Below are positions 28,301 to 38,889 of a stretch of 64,000 nt of DNA, in pieces. The stretch spans positions 8,328,414 through 8,392,413 of the forward strand of contig OZ026835.1 of NCBI GenBank assembly GCA_964023205.1. Reading direction: 5' to 3'. Position 1 is the first letter of the stretch, and each line of letters begins with the position of its first letter. Position numbers and translations under genes: made by a program. A model generated the notes under the pieces. It saw only the letters and a program-made list of their open reading frames with translations, ran no database searches and had not been told where the DNA came from. Origin of the DNA: Lutraria lutraria (lineage: Eukaryota; Mollusca; Bivalvia; Venerida; Mactridae).

Positions 28301-31300
28301 AGCTGCAGTGTGTTTAAACACTCATAATTTGATGAAAAACAAAATCTTGGAGTTGGTAGTTACAACATATGATTTTTTCACTAGGGTTTTGACTTAAATT
28401 GGCACCAACAGATCCATGGCAGTCATTTGTCTATTTTCCTAACTTTAAGAGGTGGAAGACCCCAGGCATGCAGCTTGTAGGGAGAGCCAACCTTCCATAC
28501 GGTAGTTGGACGGGTTCCTTACAAATGTATCTTTGACCTGTAAGGTTTGAACTTACAGTGGCAAGGTGCTTAGTAAGTATAATTACTGTTCAGAAACTGT
28601 TTTAACCACTTGACAAAGGAGTATGGAATGCATTAAGACCATTAGCAAGGTTTTTAAGTTTAAACTGTAATTAAGCTATCTAAGCTTAGAAATGTGTCAA
28701 TGAAACGGGCACCAGTGTGACGCAACAGTCCTGTAATATACAGTAAAATTCTGAACAGCACAGTTAATACATACACTGGTTCTGTTGAATGGTTTAAAGA
28801 TGTTATGAGAATACTGATCTTAATTCATTCAGCTTTCATTTGAGTACATACATTTGTAAATAACAGCAGCCTATTTTACAATCAATGTGTGAATTGGTCT
28901 ACAACAGTAGTATTGTTTGATATTCAAATGAAGCAAACCTCTATGTAGACTGATGTGGATTTAAACTTATAGAACAAATAGTAGGGTCATTATGACCCCC
29001 CATTTAAGTATGATTCATCTTATGGATGAACAAATATTGACCTGTCAGTACATTTAAAGGACCCTCTGTAAACTTATAAAGATCAAAGGATGTTCATGAG
29101 TACATGCAGTAAAACCTATGTCGCTGGCCACCTATGAATAAAAGCCACCCTGTGAATAAAGCTCATTCTTTTAAAAACCAACATTGGTTATTTAGAACAA
29201 AATGACCTCCGAGTTAAGGTCACCTGTCAATAAAGGCCATTTTATGTCTTCCCATGGGTGGACTTTGCTCACAGGTTTGACTGTAGTTCCAACACAAGAC
29301 CTTGAAATTTTATTCATATAACGACAATAGGCCCCGAAACAACTATTAGTCTCATGAGTCACATTCATAGACCAGTATATATGGCATATAATTTGAGATC
29401 AGACTAAATCTTTTAATACTTCAATCAAATAATTCTATAAATCAAAGATAATAAACAGAGGTGACATTACTAACATTTATAAGTCAGATAGCATTATTGA
29501 CCTTACCACAGAACAACAGTTATATTTCTACAATGAGAATGAAATTTGTGGCTTTTTCTTACTCAATAAAATTTAATGTGCAGATGATTTATCATAAAAC
29601 AGTTAAATCTACAATAGCGACCACCTCTGAATAAAGGCCACCCTGTGAATAGAGGCCAATCTTTTAAAAACCATCATTGATTATTCACGACAAAATGACC
29701 TACAAACAATGACCAACAATCATCAAAGGCCACATTTAATAATGTCCTTAAAAGGATGGCCTTTGTTCACAAGTTTGACTGTATAAAATTTAATTTTTCA
29801 ATTGCAACCTATAATATATTATGTAAATAAAATTGAAATCCGAGTTGGCTCTTTGAGACTTAAATCAAAACAAACAAATCCTAATACAATGTGTCTGATA
29901 TGGTACCCAAGTTATTGAGTTTGTTTATCCTCGCTTAGTACCGAGCTAATCCCATATGGGCGACTAGCATGGAACCCTTTACAATATGCAAGAATAATAC
30001 CCAACCTGGAGTATACTACATATCTATTGTATATTGAATCAGTAGAAATGAAAATATTTGTAGTAACTTCTCAATACAATTATAAAGTATCATGAACGGT
30101 TTACTTTTTACATGGGGTCAAGGTTAAAAACTTTAGACTGACCTCAATGCTCAAATCTTGTATTTTGTCTTTCAGTGCTCCTTAATTGGATTTATTATGA
30201 TAAAAGAATGATGATGTTAATAATTCAGACAGCATATTATTGACCAGAATATGTACAGTCAAACCTGTGTTAGAAGCTGGTCACCTCTAAATGTAAGTTG
30301 TCCAGTGAAAAAAGGCCGTTCTGTCAAAAACCATCCTTGATTATTTAGAACAAAATTACCTCCTAATAAAGGTTACCTGACAATGAAGGCCACATTATGT
30401 CTTATTTTCCAAGGGTGGCCTTTGTTCACAGGTTTGACGGTATTTGATTAAACATTTTATACACCATTTCAATACCAACCATAACATACTGAGAATGAAA
30501 TTATAGAGCTCCAAGATATTCCTTTATTCCAAATTATTTACCCGAAGTCAGCATTTTTTAGCTGTATTGTTATCATGAAAGTGACACAAAATACTGGCAT
30601 ATAAACACAGAACCATCATATTATATTACATACTTGTATTACATTACATAAATATCACATTTCTGAGAGGGCGGCATTTATTAACTAGAAGCCCAAGGGC
30701 AACATGTCGAGCCCCTGTTTAGCCAGCTTGTGATCTTGACCTTTGAACTACAAGTATGGGTGATATTCATGACACATCATCTCATTGAAGTAAACTTTTA
30801 TACCAATTTATTTAAAAATCCTTGAATGCAAACAGAAGTTACAGCCCAGACAAGGAAAATATATTTGACCGAATATGTAATCTTGACCTTTGACCTATAA
30901 AAATCTGGGTGTTGCCCAAGACACATGGTCGCATTGTATTATGGCAAGTCATTTTTAATTCAATGCATAAGGGAGACACAGCCCTGACAAGGTGTATAAT
31001 GATTATTTTTTATGTTTGACCTCTAAGTGTGACCTTGACCTTTGAGCTAGAGACCTTGTTCTTACACACTGCACACCGCCTCATGGTGTTTTACAATTAT
31101 GCCAAGTTATCTTAAAAAGTTTCAATGCATAAGGGAGATACAGCCCGGACAAGGTGTATAATGCTCATTTTTGACGTTTGACCTCTAAGTGTGACCTTGA
31201 CCTTTGAGCTAGAGACCTGGATCTTGCGCACTGCACACTGTCTCATGGTGTTTAACAATTATGCCAAGTTATCTTAAAAAGTTTCTATGCAAAAGGGAGA

Positions 31301-34300
31301 TACAGCCCGGACAAGGTCTATAATGCTTGTTTTTTATGTTTGACCTCTAAGTGTGACCTTGACCTTTGAGCTAGAAACCTGCATTTTGCGCACTGCACAC
31401 CGTCTCATGGTGTTTAACAATAATGCCAAGTTATCTTAAAAAGTTTCTATGAATAAGGGAGATACAGCCCGGACAAGGTCTATAATGCTCATTTTTGACG
31501 TTTGACCTCTAAGTGTGACCTTGACCTTTGAGCTAGAGACCTGGATTTTGCGCACTGCACACCGTCTCATGGTGTTTAACAATTATGCCAAGTTATTTTA
31601 AAAAGTGTCAATGCATAAGGGAGATACAGCCCGGACAAGGATCCGGACGGACACACTCATTCACTCACTCACTCACTCACTCACTCACTCACTCACTCAC
31701 TCACTCACTCCCTAACTAACTAACTAACTAACGTACAGACACGCAACCGCCATTGTGGCGACTAAGTCGAGCTCACCGCAGGCGGACTCGACAAAAATCA
31801 TTAGCCTGAAAAAGTAATATTGACTTTGGCTCTGTTTTGATCAACTTTTCGAGTGGGCTGACGATTTTTAATACAAAACATTGTTTCCTGCTCTAGCTAG
31901 TATTGGACACAGTGGTGAGGTTTAATAAGATATAATGTGAATGACATTAAATTTTCTTCATTTTATTTGATCTTCATATTGAAAGTGAAAATAAAAATCA
32001 GTCGAAAAAAAAAGGACCGAAATATCAACCTAACAGCACATCAAAATTATCCAATTTCAGCCCACGCAGTCAATAAGATATTATATTGCCTGGACATTAA
32101 ATAGCTCAGAGCATGATAAGGATATATCCATTTGCATATTATAGATAGACACACAGTATTATTGCACAGAGGACATCAGTATGCTTTCATATAAAATTAC
32201 ATCCTTCATCAAATTAATGCTCCTTTAATTTACCTACTGAAGTCTAATATTTCTTTCAAGCAGTTAAAAATGAGTAATAACAAAACATAAAGTCATCCTA
32301 ACTGGTAACATATAAAAAAGTTAATTTGTCTAATATATATATTAATTATCTAGTATCCTGAAAATTAGCAATCAGTAGTACAGAAATATTGCAAGTATAA
32401 AAAATTATATAGTCTGTAAATTATCGGTCATTTCCGGCACTAAAATGCGCAGTTGTAGTCGCTGCTCCATCACACCTGATGCAGTCAATTCAACCCTGAA
32501 AAACCCTCATCTTCTATACAGCTCAGAGATATGTTAATATGTAACCAAACTTGTAATTTATACTTTCTAATCACATATTTTGCAATATTATCAATAAGAA
32601 ACACAATATTACATACCAAACTATACATTCTGCTGTCTTTTGAATTAAGTTTGTTTATTTGGCTGCATTTGGCTTACTTAAAGTGTAGATTAAATTTGTC
32701 AGTGCTCATCTCACTATAATTACGTTAATCTCACTACATGCTAATCTCTTCATGCGGAGCAATAATTGCTTTTTGATTTATCAAATATTTACTTTCTTCT
32801 CCCACAAAACATTTTTCAAAACAAGGCAAGAGAATTAAATGAACAAAATATACATTTCCGTACGTACAAATATTTTGCTTTAATTAAAGTTCAACACAAA
32901 AGACTAGCGCTGTTTGTCAGTTAACCGACAAAAAAAACAGTGCACCGTCATCTTGAAACTAGTAACGAAGGTTTGAAGCAAACTATTTTCGCTGGATCAA
33001 TATCATTCATTAATGTTATCAACAAAACCAGTGTATTAAATACTGGTAAATTATATAAACATTCATATTAAACATATCCCCTAAAGGCAAAAAGGTTATC
33101 AGTAAATCTGTGTAACATTCCCAATGATCTCTTCATTAAATTTTATCTAGTTGTAACAGGGCCGTAGAACCGGGGATGTGTCTTTGGAGGCTGAGGACCT
33201 TTTTTCCTTCTATAGTAGAGGCTGAAATTTGGTGACTTCCCAATTGCCAAAAGGCTCTTATTTTCTCAATTTGGGGAAAGAAATTACCAAAAATACAAAG
33301 CTATTCTAATTTGGTTGTCATACTAAGGCCCCTTCCCAATTTTTGGAAAAAAGGCCCTGGGGCAGAGCACACCCAATAATTTCGGCTGTAAAGATAATCA
33401 GAAGGGGCTGTACGTATTTTTCTACCCCCTCTGGAATATTACTGTTTCCTACCGGCCTGTGAATCATTATACATGTGAACATTTGAAATAATTATTGTAT
33501 GAATACAAACACCAGTGTAAACAATTAGGGAAATGTCAATGAGTATATTTCAAACAGTTGTGTGGAGTCCTATGACTAAACAATTATGGTTTGAACTAGA
33601 TGCCAAGTAATTCTCCTTAAATGTAGGTGACAGGACAAACTTGTATGAAAAATATTTAGAGATGCATGTATAAAGCATATAATATGGCTGCTACAGTTTG
33701 TCTTCAATTCTAGTCCAATACAATGTCCACATTTCATTCGAAATATGGAAATATATATTGCATAAATTGTGCCTAGCGAACATGGTATTAAGAAAATAAG
33801 CAACATATATTTTCTGTACTCACAGAAATTAGGACAAACAGTAAATCTTTTGCGTCGCTTGTGATATATTGCATAAAGTTCAAAATATGGACATTATAAC
33901 CAATACTTGAAGTATGTGTATATAGAACATAAAGTGACCAATGAACTCTGTAACCATTGGTGCCTGCATGAACTGTAAAATAAGTATGTATTAAAAGTTA
34001 TATTTTGATAATTCAGACATCAAACAAGAAATGTGACAATGTCACCAAACCATAGGGTTTCAATAGCTTAGCAGAAAACATTTTCAATTTTTTAGCAATG
34101 ATGACCTTGACCCCAGTAACCTGAAATGCATTGCCAAGCTTGGTCTCCATAACATCTTGCAATTATTCAAATTTTAATTTGAACTAAATGTATAGAACAG
34201 AAATCCAAAATTGCAGGTACCGGATTACACACAGTCTACAACCTCAGGCAACAAGATATTTCAGATTCATGACTTTTTGAACAATGCTCTAACTATTTAT

Positions 34301-37300
34301 GAATATGTTTTATAATTCAATTGAACCATGACACCATTTGCAAAATAATAGTTACTTAGTATTTGTCAAAAGACTCATAAGAAAACAAGACTCATTTCTA
34401 GACGTCAATTTCAAAACAGATACAATGTACTCATTGAATCAATATAATGATATATTTAATGCATAGTATCATTTATATAGAATTTAAAATACTCTAAAAT
34501 CAATATATCTATAATTATACACTTAGTCAGAAATACAATTGTTTTTTATGGTTATGATTGTTTGTTTATATCAGGTTTTACGCCCCTTTTCAACAGTCAG
34601 TCTCGAGTCATATGAGCCAGACAGTTCACCTAATCATCGTTCCTGGAAAGAACCAGTACTAGACTCCCATCCTCCATAAGCAACTGCCTACTTTCTCACA
34701 TAAAGAGACATGGTCGGTAGCGGGGCTCGAACTCACGACTCCCTATCAGTGAAAGGTTACAGTGATTTCAAGTCAGCGACCTCAACCACGGAGACGGGTC
34801 TTAATGTTATGTACATGCTCATTAAAAAGGGTGAGTATAGGTTAACAAGGGGCTTTTGTTTTGCTCTTGAGAGTTTTGAAAGGTAAAACAAATTAGAAAG
34901 GGGATGTACCGTTCCTCAGTCCTGAGGCCTCAAGCCTCTAGTCAAGGGAAAAAAATAAGAGTACCGGTAGGTCCGGTAACCAGAGACTGACAATTTTTTA
35001 CACCCAATTAAAGTCCATTAGAACCTTGTATACAGGATATGTATGAATATAATTTGTGTTATCAGTAAGTGGCATACACTATTAACAAGATTTCATCATT
35101 TACCCCGTGGGTTTTAACTATCAGTGCGTGCAACCGTAAAAAAACATAACTTTAGTCTAAAATATCTGTGATAACTTTAAAGGAAAATTATATCATATAT
35201 GTGTGAACCAAAATACTTGAGGCTTAAATGTTGATTGTGCGTTTTATGGTACATTATAATTATTGAAGAGTATATATAAGTAGGTATATCACCTTTTACA
35301 ATAAACACTGGTACAGAAACAAGAAAAAGTTTAGATTTTGCACATAATTGAAATTATGCTGAAAACATTTGTACCTCAATCCCCTCCCCTCCATTCATTA
35401 ATTGGTCAGATGTATTTATTCAAATTGAGAGACTGAAAAGTTTCAGTGAAGGTTGTTTAGATTTTGTGCCTTCGTAATAGTCAGCAATGAGCCAGTCTGA
35501 CATTTATAGATATTTAAACACTGTATTTATTGTAATTGTTGATAATTACTAATTAGACCAATTACCCCTAATAGAACTTACAAATATCAAGAATGGCATG
35601 TTCATAATATTCATAATCATACCATAATTCTCAATGTGAAATTGAATGTTATTTTAAAACACAAAAAGGTCAGCATCCTCCGGAAAGTACAGGACTTTGA
35701 ACTTAACATTTATCTACATGGGTTTAATGCCAGTTTCAATAATATTTCGGCTTAAAAATATATGACAGCTGGTTAAGCTTGCCAGTCCCCCCCCCCCCCA
35801 GACTGTATACGACCAGTACTTACCCAGAAATATTTCTTATCAGCCCGATGTCAATGTATACTTACCCTTCAACAAGGAACCGGCAACTGAATGAAAATCA
35901 ACATTTCATGGAAAGATATGACGTGCCACAACTGGGAATTAAATGCAGATTGCGGGGTTACAAATCTAGTGCACTGACCACTGGACCCCAGCTGTGGCCT
36001 TTTTTAACTTAACAACATCAGGGTTAGATATGATATGGAGTCCATGACAGTCAGTTCACTATAACCATGTTTTACTGTATTCAACAACATACAGACAGGT
36101 TAAATAGCCTGAGATCTCATCACAGGTAATTATGATTCAAACTCTTTCTGGTAACACCTGCTATTACAGATATTGTATTTTATGATACAGGCCTGTAGAA
36201 AGCAATTTCACAAGGGGGGGGGCTAATTTTAGAGTCAAAATTATTGGAGGGGAGTAATTTAAGACTTTGTCCTACAATGGGAGAGCAATGAGTTACAACC
36301 CGTTATAAATCCATCACAGCTAAATGTTTGGAGGGGCTAAGCCATCCCTTGCCCTTGGTTTATTATGGGATGGACGAGAGGTTGCAAAAACGTAGAATAC
36401 ATATATAATGAGAATGTTCAATTTTTGAATGCTGCAAGGCTAATGGTTAATTTTAAGAAAAAAAATAATAATCAACCAATCAGATGGTCATATGTACCAA
36501 AGTTCAGATTCATATCATTAAGCTATGATTTTATTCTATATGATGTGGAATAAGTGAGAATAAGACTATAGAAGCAAGTCCTCAAAATTAATGAGTCTTT
36601 ATTCATATCATGATGACTTTAAGCTTGTACCCATCCCAAAAACATGATCAATGTTAGTAAGCCAACTTAACAACTGAGATCTTAAGGGAGTTCCCTTAAA
36701 TCTGAGGATTAACTCAACAATCACCTAAGATAAGGGTCGACACTAAAAACTCATCCTATTTCATCAACTACAAATAAGACAACAAACACTTTGAAACTTA
36801 GATAGGGTAGGGATGGTACACACATGTAGCGGATAAAAAAGTAGTACATGTAAATTATAAATCAATGCACATGTACTTACAGTTGACACTTAAATTCATT
36901 TTAAGTCATGTTCATTGTTTAAACAACATGTGTTTTTGAAACACAATGCCCTACTATTGACCTTTGACCTACTGACCTTAAAATGCACAGGTCCCATAGA
37001 GGTTGTCAAAAGGAACCTACATATGAAGTTTGAAGACTGTAGGTGGAAGCAGTTTGATTTTTTATAGGCAAGGTTAAAGTTTGGTACAAACAGACTGGCC
37101 AAAAACAATATACCCCTGATCTATCGCTACAACGGGCATAAAGATACAAAAAATTGTATCCAATTTTATCTATCTGTAATGAAGTACAGTAGAATATGCA
37201 TGTTATATAATTTGTTTACTAATGCAATACTGATAAAGTAAAAACAGCACTTACTTTATCTTCTGTTCCTGTCCATATCTTAATTCTTCATCTCTCTGAA

Positions 37301-37367
37301 GAACGTGAAGAATCGAGTTCTTTTCTCGTTGGGACAGGCCCTCCACAACAGTGACACAATCCACCAT
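634..37367 (-). CDS. Synaptotagmin-like protein (Slp/bitesize family Rab effector), 5' part, four coding exons
   Basis: I join exons 37367-37255, 26958-26746, 24609-24500 and 735-634; phases 2, 2, 1 and 1 agree at every junction. The product so far is 179 residues plus a split codon. Residues 11-46 form the first Rab-binding helix (LSQREKNSILHVLQRDEEL, a close match to the Slp SHD1 helix). Residues 63-105 form a FYVE-related finger with eight Cys in four CxxC pairs (63/66, 80/83, 88/91, 102/105). Residues 110-118 (QLKWLTGEW) match SHD2. In this family the domain binds GTP-Rab27-type GTPases on secretory vesicles, and two C2 domains, not in this window, bind the membrane or its lipids. The start ATG sits in a strong ACCATGG context; a cag 9 bases upstream could also be an acceptor after a 5' UTR intron. 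Slac2 or rabphilin relatives are less likely because the helix text follows Slp. The 3' part lies left of position 1. Confidence 0.85.
3720..4860. repeat. Left copy of an old local duplication
   Basis: Blocks at 3722-3900 and 4590-4860 (for example AGTCACAATCACTCTGATT and GAGTAAATCTGTTTGACAAA) recur in the same order at 7850-8010 and 9370-9640. Confidence 0.6.
4302..4348. repeat. (CAG)n microsatellite
   Basis: About 11 CAG units, an interrupting CTGAG, then five more. Its minus-strand reading gives a leucine run that is not a gene. Confidence 0.9.
6102..6128. repeat. (AT)n microsatellite
   Basis: An almost pure AT dinucleotide run. Confidence 0.85.
7155..7365 (-). mobile_element. SINE of the 60400 family, degraded
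   Basis: Shares GTTTTTCCTGGCCTATACCA and CATATGTGGAGGAAAATCGA with the family body. Confidence 0.5.
7360..7379. repeat. (ATT)n microsatellite
   Basis: Six to seven ATT units. Confidence 0.85.
8220..8400 (-). mobile_element. tRNA-Ser-type SINE, truncated
   Basis: Shares CAACAGTCAGAGTCATATGA, AAGAACCAGTACT and CTACTTTCTCACATAAAGAG with copies at 34561, 46558 and 57440. The tRNA-like head is mostly missing here. Confidence 0.6.
8830..9270. repeat. Repeat with AGGTCA half-sites and GACCGACCGAC end
   Basis: Contains TGACCTTTGACCT at 9056-9068 and CAACTGACCGACCGACATCC, then a palindromic CCCCCTGAGGGGG. It interrupts the right copy of the local duplication. Confidence 0.55.
11530..11750. repeat. 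Tandem repeat around AATTGCATCATGGGAATTCA
   Basis: About six imperfect units with a spacing of roughly 40-50 bases, each with a GCATCATGGGA core and TTGTATCAT. Confidence 0.7.
11840..12832. repeat. Repeat with five ~150-bp units
   Basis: Units start near 11944, 12095, 12242, 12363 and 12517 with ACTTGATACTGATCATTCTG-like text; GGGCAATAACTCTGCCAAAA is shared. It ends in GGACAGATAGTGCGTACTAT and ACCGGGGACATAAAAA, a typical composite bivalve repeat end. Confidence 0.65.
13453..15370. repeat. CATTGGTCAAGTAA minisatellite
   Basis: Variable 20-27-base units around TTTCATTGGTCAAGTAAC, interrupted at 14165-15080 by a DNA element. A higher-order unit of about 153 bases repeats at 15083 and 15236, and its end also lies left of the insertion. 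The 79-residue reading at 13450-13689 is repeat text. Confidence 0.9.
14165..15080. mobile_element. Non-autonomous pogo/Tigger-like DNA element
   Basis: It is 916 bases long with terminal inverted repeats CAGTAAAACCTCGATTATTC (left) and the complement of CAGTAAAACCTCGATTATCC (right), 22 of 23 matching, flanked by TA on both sides. It has no transposase frame. Confidence 0.85.
16137..16800. repeat. 90-bp minisatellite
   Basis: CATTGTCTATTATATCATAC recurs about every 90 bases (16388, 16478, 16568, 16658), with a degenerate left edge. Because 90 is divisible by 3, three frames stay open (up to 198 codons), but this is not coding evidence. Confidence 0.9.
18224..18450 (-). mobile_element. SINE of the 60400 family, headless copy
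   Basis: Begins (plus-strand view) GGGTTTAACGCCATTTTTTC and contains TTTTCCTGGACTGTATTCTA, the reverse complement of the 60400-type body and tail. Confidence 0.6.
19815..19925 (-). repeat. tRNA-like head scrap
   Basis: The minus strand reads TGTGGCTGAGTGGTTGAAG, resembling a box A, with no recognisable tail. Confidence 0.3.
21340..21450. repeat. TTCATGAA-rich dispersed repeat
   Basis: CTTGCATACTTCAT and AGTTCATGAA with AATAACTATT-like text recur at 39105-39215. Confidence 0.5.
23250..23350 (-). mobile_element. SINE scrap, probably the 60400 family
   Basis: TTTTCATGGAAGGGTATGTA and GGTTACAAATCCAGCA match the head-side region of other copies. Confidence 0.35.
24001..24235. repeat. Repeat with nuclear-receptor-like half-sites
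   Basis: Contains TGACCTTGACCTTTGAC at 24024-24040 and an end GGACGGACCTACCGACCGAC, then CATACGCCGTTTTC; similar in plan to 8940-9250. Confidence 0.55.
24500..24609 (-). CDS. Slp-like gene, coding exon 3 (SHD2)
   Basis: The 110-nt exon has acceptor ttttgtatctag and donor GTTTGT. Joined in phase it continues the finger directly into RQLKWLTGEW, the SHD2 motif, then a polar stretch ending in KLVP. The exact phase match on both sides is the main support. Confidence 0.8.
24610..26745 (-). other. Intron 2 of the Slp-like gene
   Basis: It is 2136 bases long. About half is one repeat element with seven 145-bp-spaced units (24888-26056). The remainder is AT-rich without recognisable content. Confidence 0.6.
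24888..26056. repeat. Composite repeat with seven ~145-bp units
   Basis: Begins ACAAGAGGGCCAAGATGTCC, ends TTTGTGACATGTGAGCTAAA. Inside, GTGACCTAGTTTTTGACCC recurs near 24963, 25108, 25253, 25400, 25547, 25690 and 25834. A related start is at about 17460. Confidence 0.75.
26746..26958 (-). CDS. Slp-like gene, coding exon 2 (FYVE-related zinc finger)
   Basis: The 213-nt exon has acceptor ttttttccag and donor GTACCA after CAAAG. It encodes residues 38-108 with all eight zinc-ligand cysteines and ends at WLCKLCYKQ. The open frame runs past both splice sites, so the naive frame adds about 12 spurious residues on each side. Confidence 0.88.
27258..28038 (+). mobile_element. Tigger-like DNA transposon remnant with transposase scrap
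   Basis: It is 781 bases long with inverted ends CAGTCGAGGCTGTCTT and AAGACAGCCTCGACTC, flanked by TA. The region about 27557-27680 reads in one frame TLKQKLYAIEELDKGWPAYK then IASDLGENE, like the N-terminal helix-turn-helix of CENP-B/Tigger transposases, and is broken by a frame change after MATKKSGLF. No catalytic part is present. Confidence 0.7.
29107..29283. mobile_element. CAGT-ended MITE, copy 1
   Basis: It is 177 bases long, starts CAGTAAAACCTATGTC, ends CACAGGTTTGACTG and contains GTCACCTGTCAATAAAGGCC. Confidence 0.65.
29600..29781. mobile_element. CAGT-ended MITE, copy 2
   Basis: It is 182 bases long; starts CAGTTAAATCTAC, ends CACAAGTTTGACTG; shares AATAAAGGCCACCCTGTGAA with copy 1. 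Confidence 0.65.
30256..30440. mobile_element. CAGT-ended MITE, copy 3
   Basis: It is 185 bases long; starts CAGTCAAACCTGTG, ends CACAGGTTTGACGG, flanked by TA on both sides. Confidence 0.7.
30690..31795. repeat. Composite repeat with 162-bp array
   Basis: Begins near AGAAGCCCAAGGGCAACATG, ends GGCGGACTCGACAAAAA. TGACCTTGACCTTTGAGCT starts at 31030, 31192, 31354 and 31516, exactly 162 apart. A (CACT)n tract is at 31657-31731. Confidence 0.8.
31657..31731. repeat. (CACT)n and (CTAA)n microsatellite
   Basis: About 13 tetranucleotide units of CACT followed by five of CTAA. Confidence 0.9.
34561..34800 (-). mobile_element. tRNA-Ser-type SINE, nearly complete
   Basis: Read on the minus strand, the head CCGTGGTTGAGGTCGCTGAC, an anticodon region CTTGAAA and box-B text GAGTTCGAGCCCC resemble a tRNA-Ser(TGA) with a long variable arm. 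A tail region shared with the other copies follows, ending GGGGCGTAAAACC. Confidence 0.65.
35787..35799. repeat. Poly-C run
   Basis: 13 consecutive C; a likely site of length error. Confidence 0.9.
35800..36000 (-). mobile_element. SINE of the 60400 family, degraded
   Basis: Shares ACCAGTACTTACC, AACAAGGAACCGGCAACT and a tRNA-like end GTGCACTGACCACTGGACC. Confidence 0.5.
36950..37135. repeat. AGGTCA-containing repeat, left member of an inverted pair
   Basis: TTGACCTTTGACCTACTGAC to GGCAAGGTTAAAGTTTGGTA; its reverse complement recurs at 38890-39065. Confidence 0.7.
37255..37367 (-). CDS. Slp-like gene, coding exon 1 (SHD1 helix)
   Basis: The 113-nt exon runs from ATG in ACCATGG to donor GTAAGTG and ends in phase 2. 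It encodes residues 1-37 and the acidic/basic Rab-binding helix. The donor matches consensus very well. The exon is too short to show in an open-frame scan. Confidence 0.82.
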
Positions 37368-37968
37368 GGTTTGAACTGTCAAATCTATGACACTTTCATC
37401 CAAATATAAATATATCTACTTATCTGTTCACAGTCTAATACAGGTATGCTCATTTTAATTCACGCTACATATTTTGGTGCATATGCATGGTTTATCCTCA
37501 ATGTGAATGACAGATTAATTATGATGTAGACCCGAGTTCAACATAAAACTTCAATGCTCTATAAAGGGTAATACCCAATATATGGAATCCTGAATTATTT
37601 CAGATTGGTTTATTTGGTTACTTCCTGTTTGATATCCCAGTTTCTCAGCCCCAGAGATTCTGAAAAACAAAAAAAACTTAATCTATATTGTTGACAAAAG
37701 ATGTACATACAAACATATATCACATGACAAATTTTAGAAATTTAATGGGTACATTAAAAGTTGTGATATAAGATACAGTGAGGAGATTAAGAACTTAATG
37801 CTCCACAGCATCCACAGGCAAAACACAAAATGAAATAAGATTCAGGTGATGTTATGATGAAATTAACAATACTGTTAATGTGGAAACAAGTGAAAATATT
37901 TACATATTCACATTTCAGTGTGTAAAAAATATTTCATGATCTCAACAAGCTTAGATCCCATTTTCAGC

Positions 37969-38058
37969 TATATATCGAGGGTTCAGCGCAACAGTGTTGT
38001 AACTCATATTGAAATAAGAACAAGTTACGACAGTGTTGCGCTGAGCCCTCGATATATA
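37969..38058. repeat. 90-bp hairpin, 36-bp arms and 18-base loop
   Basis: Arms 37969-38004 and 38023-38058 are complementary at 33 of 36 positions (core CGAGGGTTCAGCGCAACA against TGTTGCGCTGAGCCCTCG). Confidence 0.9.
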
Positions 38059-38889
38059 CTTCATATGTAAAGAGCTCCAAGGTGGTAACTTGAGGCAAAC
38101 AATAGCTGCCATGATGAACTATGCGAAAAACACTAATGAAAATACAATTATCTTCAGGCAAGCTTTAGTGCTGAATGATGTGGACAATGGGATTAATTAA
38201 ACCCGGTGGCTGAGCATAAAAAGTCTCATAACAAGGGCCTGGGAAGGAATGGGATGCACATCATGTAACATGAAATAACATGGACATAATGGAAATAATC
38301 AGACCATGACTGACCATTGTAAACAATGGTGATTATGACCATTGAAAAGATCGAACCGCAGTTGGTTGAAGGTTGAAAGTAATTTGTCCATAGTAAAAGT
38401 CTGAGGCACTTTCCACAAGGTACAAACCCAATAACATCTGAAACCACAGAAAGCCTGATATATATCTGAAATAGCTCTATTTATTTTAAATAATACCCTT
38501 AAGACAGGCCCTAATGAATTAGCTTAGTACTACGCAGATGAGCCACTTAATGGTACCATATGCAACTAACATGATAGAATGTTTCAATCAAGTAATTGCT
38601 AATTAATTTGCTTTAATGACCCAATATACCAGTTCTTTAATTAACTTAATGCCATTTGTGTATTTTGTTGCTGTTTTTGTACATTCACATATACACAGAG
38701 ATGAGGACTCATCGTTATGATCACCAGTAAACAACAGAAGCACAACAACACAATGGTGTAATCAAAATGGAACAACGGCATATACCAAATATAACATATT
38801 AAACACCCCTCAGAGTGTGGCATTATTCAAACGCTAACTTTTCATAGAGGTTATGGTTTCATGCAATTCTATTTTTATGTCCCTGTATC

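Larger units (their letters stand above)
26959..37254 (-). other. Intron 1 of the Slp-like gene
   Basis: This 10.3-kb intron contains a Tigger-like remnant, three related MITEs, an array with 162-bp period, a (CACT)n tract, a SINE at 34.56 kb and further repeat scraps. No exon was found. 31800-33150 and 33450-34550 show nothing recognisable. Confidence 0.6.

Noticed and set aside
28099..28317. 72-codon plus frame ending like a reverse-transcriptase C-terminus (APSSWNSM)
   Set aside because: It could be a LINE scrap, but the match is one short phrase with no supporting motif.
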